Assembly: GCA_018398585.1 (NCBI GenBank)
Contig: JAGTTD010000016.1
Span: 25,839,212-25,903,211, forward strand
DNA: 64,000 nucleotides
From: Simmondsia chinensis
Taxonomy: Eukaryota > Streptophyta > Magnoliopsida > Caryophyllales > Simmondsiaceae
Reading direction: 5' to 3'
Of the stretch, positions 57,118 to 64,000 are shown in pieces. How positions within the stretch are numbered: the stretch's first letter is position 1; each line of letters opens with the position of its first letter. A model generated the notes under the pieces. That model saw only the letters and a program-made list of their open reading frames with translations. It did no database searches and was not told the DNA's origin. The translations under genes and the position numbers were made by a program.

Positions 57118-58515
57118 TCAATCTAGCAAGGAGCAAGAGAAGTTGCCATGAGAGAGAGTGAGCTTCTCAGCCTTGATCACAGCATGCAGTGGGAGAGGGG
57201 AGAAGCTGCGTGATGGGCCGTAGAAATGGGGGAACCAATTGGATTCATCCACCTTTTCATATATCAATCCATCCCCCAGCTGCATCCATAAAAGAGAATA
57301 AAAAGTAATTTCTTTCCATTTTGTTTACTTTTGAATCGTATTAAAGGAGGTTTTATCTCAAAATTAATTGGCAATTGACAGAACAATTCTTGTTGCATAT
57401 ATGGTTACTGACAGAAAGGTCTAAATACTTCGCCTATTGTGCCAATGTAATGCTTTTATTTTTAGTTGTATTAATTAAATCATTGTATAGTTTACTTTAT
57501 GTCAATTTAATACCATGACAAAATTAAAGTTAAATTAATAATGTAATTTTTCACAAATCAGTTATGTTAGATACAAGTGACCTAATATAAACCCACCAAT
57601 TGACCTAATCTAAACCCAAACGTGACCTAATCATTAAAAAATCGGTGACAAACTTAATGTTCCTCTAGCCTAGGACCAAACTGACACAATTTAAACTTTA
57701 CAAGGATTAAATTGACACAATTGAAATTACAAGGACGAAATTGACATAATAGACAAAGTACAAGGACCCCATTTCTTGTCCCAAGAGTGTATGCAATAAC
57801 TTGGGGTTCCCAAATTCTAGGGCACTGAATTTCATGATCCAAAGTTTAACTCGGACTTAATTTTCTATTTTACAATTTATTTACTTAATATTTGTATGCT
57901 ATAGAAGTTGTTAATATATATGAAGGACCTCACCCAAAATATTGGTTTTCAGGCCCCAAAACTCCTAGGACTGGCCTAAAGGAGCCACAATGTAAACATC
58001 CCAGCTGAAGGAGGTTCCATCCCGAGATCAATAGAAAATGAATAGAGTAACTCTAGAAGTCCCTTGTTTTCTTCAAAGTGGGACGCATTCTTATGATTTG
58101 GACTGTAACATTCTAGCTTTAGTTTTCTTTCCATTGAATTTTTAGTATGCTTAAGATTCGGAAAATAAGAGCTTATTCAGATCTCATTCCACTAAATATT
58201 AACAAAGAGCAAAAAGAAAAAAGGATAATAAAATGCCATACCTTCTTGGAGTCAATCTGCAGCAGGTATAACTCCTGCTCGGAGTTCTTGAAAAATCTCT
58301 GCAAAGTCGGTTGTACCTGAGAGCCCAAAGAATACTCAATCCTTGTTCACTTCGTGAAATTTTTGGAAAATTTTCTAAATCGACATATTTGCTAGAAAAG
58401 TGTGGACAAACACCCATGGGTGTCCTCCCTTGATGGAAAAGTTTCTAGAAAACTACAGAAATCTTCCACGAGAACCATGTTCTCATGGAAAATGCGTTCA
58501 AATGATCCACTTTCT

Positions 58516-58551
<36 letters not shown>

Positions 58552-61500
58552 TTGGGGAAGTATTTCCCAAGGCTGGCCGGAGTTTGGACAGTTTAGACCT
58601 TTAGCGTCTTAAATCTGTTTCGATTTTGGTTTTGATTGACAGGTATTTATTAAATCTTTTCACTACTTATGGGTGACATTTGCTTTTGCGACCACTGGAC
58701 AAGTATCGAATATCACCAGAACAGGGACTAAAATTCATTTTCAAAATGGGTGTAGTACAAATCAATTTCACCATAGTTCATGGTACCAAAACGTAAATGA
58801 CACTATTCTTTTTTCTTGCTGCAAAATTTTCCTAGTTCTAAATGTAGCCTTGCCTTTTCACATTTGTAGGTGTAGTCATCTATTTGATCCCATTTCAAAT
58901 GATATTTGCCAACTCAAAAGATCTACTAGGGGTGTATATGAGTCAAGCCAAGCCGAGCCAGAACTCGTTAAGCTCAAGGGTCAACTTGAAGCACTACGAG
59001 CATACAACTTCAAGTTCAAGCTCGGCTTGTCATAGGCTTGAACTGGTTTGGCTTAGTTGAGCTTGAACCCAACTTACTAAGCTTCAAGTAAAGCTCATCC
59101 AATGTAGGACCCATGTAGGCTTGATCTAAGCTCGTTTGGGCTCACTTAGGCTCAAGTTTGGTTCATTTATGATTGAACTTGGCTCAATTTGCACATATTT
59201 AGGCTAATAAATATGTTAAGTTGGCTCATTTAGGTTTGCAAGCCATGAGCTGAGTTGGGCCAAGCCAAATCTTTCGAGCTTTATGATAAGCCAACTAGGC
59301 TCATTTACACCTCTAGCATCTGCTTTGTATGTAGAAAATTCTATATATTCTGGAATTAGATGAATACATAATAAATACAGCTACCTTGTTCATCTTTCCT
59401 ATGTCGAAGAAACAAGATAGACAGAGGGGAACAAATAAAAGAAGATATAGAAACAAGGATAAGTTTGAGCTCCCAGCTTCAATGTATGGATTCTACCAAA
59501 GAAGCACGGATACGGATATGAAAGGCGACGTAATACCGAAACGCTAACATGTGATTTTTCAAAAAACTAGGATACGACACCTTGGGTACACATTACTTCA
59601 AAATTACGTATTTTTTTAGAAGTGTATATATATCCATGTAACTGATAAAAGAACATGATTTCTCATCAAATAAACAACCAATCATTACTTATACATTGGC
59701 ATAACACATTTAGAAAGCATGGTCACATCAAATTAACTAAATAAAGCGACATTGTAGAGTCCTAGACAAAATGTAATAAGAATTTCATTGATCCCAATAT
59801 ATTCTAGAGATATACAACTCATATATTATAGAGATATACAACTCGCCAGCATATATATCCAAAAACATGTCGGAATACGTCAATACACGCCGGAAATTCA
59901 ATATTTAGAAAAAATTTGTATATTTTTTCACGTATTGGACATGTATTGGTCTGTGCCAGAAGCATTTTGGAAATTCACAACTAAGAAAAAATTGGATACT
60001 TTTTTCACGTATCAGAATGGTGCTTCTAAGTTAGACCTCTTTGCTATTGCCTAAAATAATGCACTGTATGAAGACTGCTTCTAGTTTAGAGTCCTCACAA
60101 AATGGCAGATTCAATGACATCAACATAAAAAGGAGATAATTCAGAAAGGAAAATGGCACATGAGTATCCAACTGAGTACTGATTACTAAAACTAGAAAAC
60201 ATTGACTTCCACCATTGATTAATTATATTCCAGGAACTGATCATATTTGTCATCTGTATAGAATACATAAACTCGATACTAAGTGTATCCACTAAATTAC
60301 TATGCCACATCCCACGACGAGGACTTCCTTTAGAGTTCAAGCCTGATTGGCACTAACATGCTAGAGTATGAAGCTATTAGGCTTACCCAGCACTCAATTC
60401 GAAAGTGGCTAAGGAGTTTTCCAGGACTAATATGTCATGATTAGTTTTGATGACTTTAAAGAGAATTGCGAAGCAGAAACAGGCTTCATCATCAGAAGGA
60501 ATATGGATAACACTCCGATTATGTCATCAAAAGTGACGGCTGCTAGAGATGGTATTTATGTGGTACTCTTGCAATGGGCTACAAAAAGGTTTGAATTGAA
60601 GGTGAAAACGAAACTATAATCAAGGCAACATGGGGGGGAATACAACGTTCCCCAGAAAATCCAAGGTACAACAAAAAAAATCAACTCAATAGTAAAGAAC
60701 TCTAATCGGGTCATGGTCAATCATATGTATAGAGAGGCGAACATGGCAGCACATTGGTTTGCTAAGGCAAAAACCAACATTCAGAAGACGATTGAATGGT
60801 TTACACCTATTGACTCCAATCAATTGAGGTTATTTCTCTCTCGACTTTACGAAGACCCCTTCTTCTCAAGGGACTAAGGATAATCAATACCTATACCAAA
60901 AAAAAAAAAAAAAGTGCTTGAAGTTGGGTAATGCACACGCCCACACTATATCTTGTGATGAGATTTATATGACTAATGGAAGTGGTGGGGATTCAAACTC
61001 ATAACCTCTCACTCTAAAAGCTCCCATACCATGTCAAGAAATTAACTATCATAAAAACTTAAGACATTAGGAGAAGAGCCAATAAGAATTTTATACTCTA
61101 GCAAAAGAATGTGTTAATAGTTGATCGCTTAAATTTATCTTGACAAGGTGTATCTCCTGATAGTCTGCTAGTGCGAGGCATCCCCTATTTACACTTTGGA
61201 ACCCTAATATTGTTGGGAAAGTTACACATCAAGCACAACACAAAAGACGCAAAATATTTACATTGGAAACTCTCTTAAGTAGAGGAAAAAACCACGTGAC
61301 TCAAACAGGTGCCTCATCCAATAGGAAATTTAGGAATTACATTATATAATTGTAACGCCAAATCCCATCTTACAATCATCGTCACAAATGTGGCTATTGC
61401 GCAATAAGCCATCAATCCTCCCACAATATAGCTACAGCGCAGTGAGCCACCAACCCTTTTCAATGTAGCTTTGGACAAAGGAAGTTACAAGCTCTCTCTC

Positions 61501-63394
61501 GACCTCAGGCACTAAGCATGACCACCTTCATACTCAGGTAACCTACACTCAACATCACACAAAACAACAACAATAACGGCAACAACAACAAACCCAGTGT
61601 CACAAGAGCTCCACCATAGCAGGGTCCAGGGGGTGAGATGTACGAAGCCTTACCCTTTCAGTGTGCTATCCTAAAGAGAGGCTGTGTCCGAGGGCCATAA
61701 CCCAAAAGGCAAAAAACAAAACAATAAAGTAAAAAAGCAACAATAAAGCATGCAAGCAACATGCAACAATAGCAAAAAGGTAAGCCTAGGGGGTCCTATC
61801 AACTAGCTTCGTGTATTCCTCTATCCTAAACCGCTAAGTCAGCTACACGTATTTTAACCTGCTATTATCTAAGGGCATCTCCTCATTTAGGTTTAGGTGG
61901 ATAAGGTGATGTCTAATTGTCTCTATCCAACTTTTCTTTAGCCTGCTTCTACCTCTCCTCTCATGCATAATATGGAGTTGTTCGTATTTCCTAACAATGC
62001 CAGTGATGGGTCTCCATGTAACATGCCCAACATCACATACAAATAAAACACTCAACATTTTCTCGTTCTCTGCCCCTACCCGGGGTACCCTCAGACACTC
62101 CTTTTACAAACACACACCCTCTCTACATTTTTCTCTACCCTTTCTTCACCCAACTTACCTCTTATTTATAACCCAAAAAAAAAAACCAAAAAAAAAAAAA
62201 AAAAACCTAAAACAAGCATGAAAAGACACCACCATGCTCTATAGCAATTTCTATGTTCACGCCCCTACAACAAGACTTGTGGAGGTAAATTTCCAATTTT
62301 TTTCATTTTTCTTTTCTTTTTCTCTTTTTACTTTTTCTCATTCTCATTTCTACGTATATATTAACTTTAAGGTAAAAACTACTCCACAAATATAATAGAA
62401 TGATTAATGCCTTATTTAGCAACTAGGTAAAAGAGGGTAAAGAAGAGGAGCATAAAGAGAGATAAAGAGGGGAAGGGTGAGGTATTATCCTGCCCTTATT
62501 TGGATAAATTTAATTAAGAAGGGTAATTATTTGATAATTGAGTACATGGGTAAAGGGTAAAAAGACTTAAATTTAAAATAAGGGTGTGTCTAAAATTTTT
62601 TAAAAGTTGAGGGTTAAATAAAATGGGAGTAAGGGGTACCCTTTTACCCTTCAAAAATGCTTACTACACGAGGTAAGTATTTACCCCATTACACTTATCT
62701 TCCTTTACTCCATTACCAAACAAGGGGTTAGTTGCAAGATTAAGGAATAATCACAAATGGATAGCACATTTCAGATTAAGGTCAATTTCTTTAAAGATTG
62801 TTATGATTATGTCAATATCTGATCAGTCAGGTGTATATCTAATCAATCGGATCAGCCTACACATAATTTCTATTGCTAGCCGATTGATTGGATATCTACC
62901 AGATCGATCGGATCGGCCGCTGCTAGGCGGAAAAGCCGTTTTTACAAAGTTTTTATATTTTTCATTCTTTTTCAATATTTTGCCTCGTAAACTCTACAAA
63001 TAGCTATTAATCTTTCTTTATAACTAATTCTTTACTTGATTAATAAAATTTCTACTTTGATATTTAATTCTAACTCTTTCCCACAATTTCTCCAATTTCT
63101 TCAACCAATTTCCCTTCTTCTACCTTCTCCCCTTAATTCTTCCTTTTTATTCTCTTTTCATAATTGATGTATGAAGTTTTGACTTAGTTACTACATTGAG
63201 TCATAACAAGAAACAAAGCGATAAGGACAATCGAAGAGAGAGAAGAAAGAGACCTGAGAGAGAGAGCTGAGATGAATACAACCAGTAGATTTGTCAAGAT
63301 CGCCACCAAATATGGAACCGTTTCTCTGTAGTTCCTCCCACTCCTTGGCGATGCTTATCCTGTACACATACTCCTCTTCCCTATTCTCCGCCAT
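57118..63394 (-). CDS. DUF952-family protein, three exons
   Basis: Exon 1 is 63,394-63,254 (MAENREEEYVYRIS to IHLSSLSQ), exon 2 is 58,316-58,242 (VQPTLQRFFKNSEQEL to QIDSKK) and exon 3 is 57,279-57,118 (LGDGLIYEKVDESNWFPHFY, then GPSRSFSPLPLHAVIKAEKL, ending in TGA). The joined protein is 125 residues with no stop, and all joins fall between codons. Splice sites: donors GTCTCT (exon 1, weak) and GTATGG; acceptors CTCTCAG and ATGCAG. The conserved DUF952 features are present: the YRIS..EWEELQRNG start, the DKSTG.IHLS motif and the HFYGPSRSF..PLPLDAV-like end. The function of this small soluble family is not established. An upstream in-frame ATG at 63,442 would add 16 residues; I chose MAE because it fits the usual family start. 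It is probably a live gene, the only one I found here. Confidence 0.88.
58926..59316. mobile_element. Foldback element, TAGGGGTGTAAA family, member 3
   Basis: The ends CTAGGGGTGTATATGAG and CTCATTTACACCTCTAG are near-perfect inverted repeats. The interior is repeated AAGCTCAAG/GGCTCA phrases. It sits in intron 1. Confidence 0.6.
59491..60036. mobile_element. Foldback element with AGAAGCAC ends
   Basis: The left end TTCTACCAAAGAAGCACGG and the complement of the right end (TCTAACTTAGAAGCACC) pair. The interior includes repeated CACGTATTGG/CACGTATCAG phrases. Non-coding. Confidence 0.45.
60437..60878 (+). pseudogene. LINE-type RNase H (RVT_3) fragment
   Basis: A 60-residue frame begins MISFDDFKENCEAETGFIIR and contains VTAARDGIYVVLLQWA, resembling the start of the RNase H domain at the end of plant LINE polyproteins. 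A later frame (about 60,655-60,875) has NSNRVMVNHMYREANMAAHW, the domain's conserved REAN..AD-like motif. Catalytic residues are partly lost. Inserted in intron 1, opposite to the gene. Confidence 0.5.
61563..62058 (-). mobile_element. RTE-type LINE 3' end with RT C-terminus and (TTG)n tail
   Basis: Frame 62,058-61,843 on the minus strand gives the C-terminus of an RTE-clade polyprotein: GHVTWRPITG, RRGRSRLKKSWIETIRHHL, NLNEEMPLD. About 130 bp follow, then the tail CACAGCCTCTCTTTAGG, GGTAAGGCTTCGTACATC, CACTGGG and a TTG repeat ending near 61,563. That same tail is attached to the 5S-derived SINEs at 9,702 and 49,853, which identifies the likely source of the machinery that moves them. Confidence 0.7.
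62409..62727. mobile_element. Foldback (MITE-like) element in intron 1
   Basis: The left end GCCTTATTTAGCAACTAGG and the complement of the right end (CCCTTGTTTGGTAATGGAG) pair. The interior has AGGGTAAA/TTTACCC phrases. Confidence 0.5.
62799..63000 (+). repeat. Possible LTR fragment with GATCGATCGG motifs
   Basis: It starts TGTTATGATTATGTC and has four GATC(A/G)ATCGG-type motifs within 120 bp, like the U3 of elements C, D and E. No second LTR or clear right end. Lies in intron 1. Confidence 0.35.
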
Positions 63395-63454
63395 AACCGC
63401 CGCTAACCGACCTCCGTTGAGCAGCGGTGCGATGTGATGCAAACAAACCCTACA

Positions 63455-64000
63455 TTACTACCCGACCCGAAAAATCGATCAGAAATAAACTGACCCGATA
63501 TGAAACGAAAATTTGTCTTTGATAATTGAATCTGAATTTAAAATGACCCGACCTAAATTTAATCCGACGCATTCTATGTCTGACCTACAAATGACTTGAT
63601 AATCAATTTGACACCACTCGACTCACCTTTGACCCAGATCAACCTGACCCATAATAACCCAAACTCTAACACTACCCAACTTGAAGCCTAAATTATCCCA
63701 CGTTCTTTAAATACGGTGGTAATTATATGTTAAGAGTACAACTTCATAAGAAATTATCGAAAAATTATATTAGTAATACAATAAATATAACGGTAAAAAT
63801 ATGAATTATTTGTAAAAATATTTATGTTTTTGTAAATAGTTCATGTTATAAAGCTACCAAATATATGTTCAAAAAAAGAAAAAAAAGCTACCAAATAGTA
63901 GAATTGTGATGATTCAAAACTTATAAAACCTAACCTAAAATTGACCCAAACTCAAGACGACCTAAAATTACAGTGGCCCGAACCCGAAATGGCTTGACCC
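63455..64000. other. Upstream region of the DUF952 gene, repeat-like
   Basis: Recurring TGACCCGA/AACCCGA phrases in one orientation make up much of this stretch; no gene seen. It would include the promoter of the gene at 63,394, but I see no clear TATA box. Confidence 0.4.

Larger units (their letters stand above)
58317..63253 (-). other. Intron 1 of the DUF952 gene, about 4.9 kb
   Basis: A large intron for so small a gene. It holds a 31-base C run (58,517-58,547; G on the gene's strand), foldback elements at 58,926, 59,491 and 62,409, a LINE RNase H fragment, an RTE LINE 3' end and an LTR-like piece near 62,799. The stretch 60,900-61,560 has SINE/LTR-like debris (GGGGATTCAAACTCATAACC) that I cannot assign. 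Confidence 0.8.

Overview
The window is nuclear DNA of a flowering plant, probably a dicot. It is AT-rich and full of Ty1/copia LTR retrotransposons primed by initiator tRNA-Met, plant-type LINE and SINE sequences, foldback elements and microsatellites. I found one host gene with intact exons: a three-exon DUF952-family gene on the minus strand at 57,118-63,394. I assembled it from exons in separate ORFs by reading splice sites. I cannot name the species.

The large-scale structure is a tandem duplication of one roughly 8-10 kb ancestral segment. Copy 1 runs from about 412 to 10,790 and resumes at 21,852-21,891. Copy 2 starts there, at about 21,892, and ends near 51,153. The copies have been pulled apart by independent insertions, so each often supplies the other's empty site. 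Older insertions occur in both copies: SINEs at 4,825/48,320 and 5,666/49,130, and LINE tails at 5,269/48,736 and 10,341/50,685.

Copy 1 received: foldback elements (1,950; 4,322); a tRNA-derived SINE (6,081); a foldback element (6,266-9,525) later hit by a full-length LINE that carries only ORF1 (6,322-9,005); a 5S rRNA-derived SINE (9,702-9,939); and an 11 kb composite of two same-family copia elements lying head to head (10,801-21,851).

Copy 2 contains a LINE fragment (22,066-22,152 and 30,106-30,780). This is split by copia element D (22,153-30,100, TSD ATAAT), and D's 5' LTR is itself split by copia element C (22,199-27,031). Further on are copia E (31,604-36,668, minus), copia F (36,737-42,317, plus), truncated copia G (42,492-45,238, minus), a lone LTR (47,917-48,280) and several LINE/SINE insertions, including a second 5S-derived SINE (49,853-50,087).

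The right flank (51,154-64,000) holds RTE-type LINE 3' ends, SINEs, a decayed copia gag, foldback elements and the DUF952 gene. That gene's 4.9 kb first intron is packed with element debris and a run of 31 cytosines. All copia, LINE and duplicated-segment reading frames are broken and are annotated as pseudogenes. The most unusual items are the LTR of element D, whose U5 end carries four tandem primer-binding-site-like repeats; the ORF1-only LINE; and the 5S rRNA-derived SINEs, which share a 3' tail with RTE LINE fragments in the same window.
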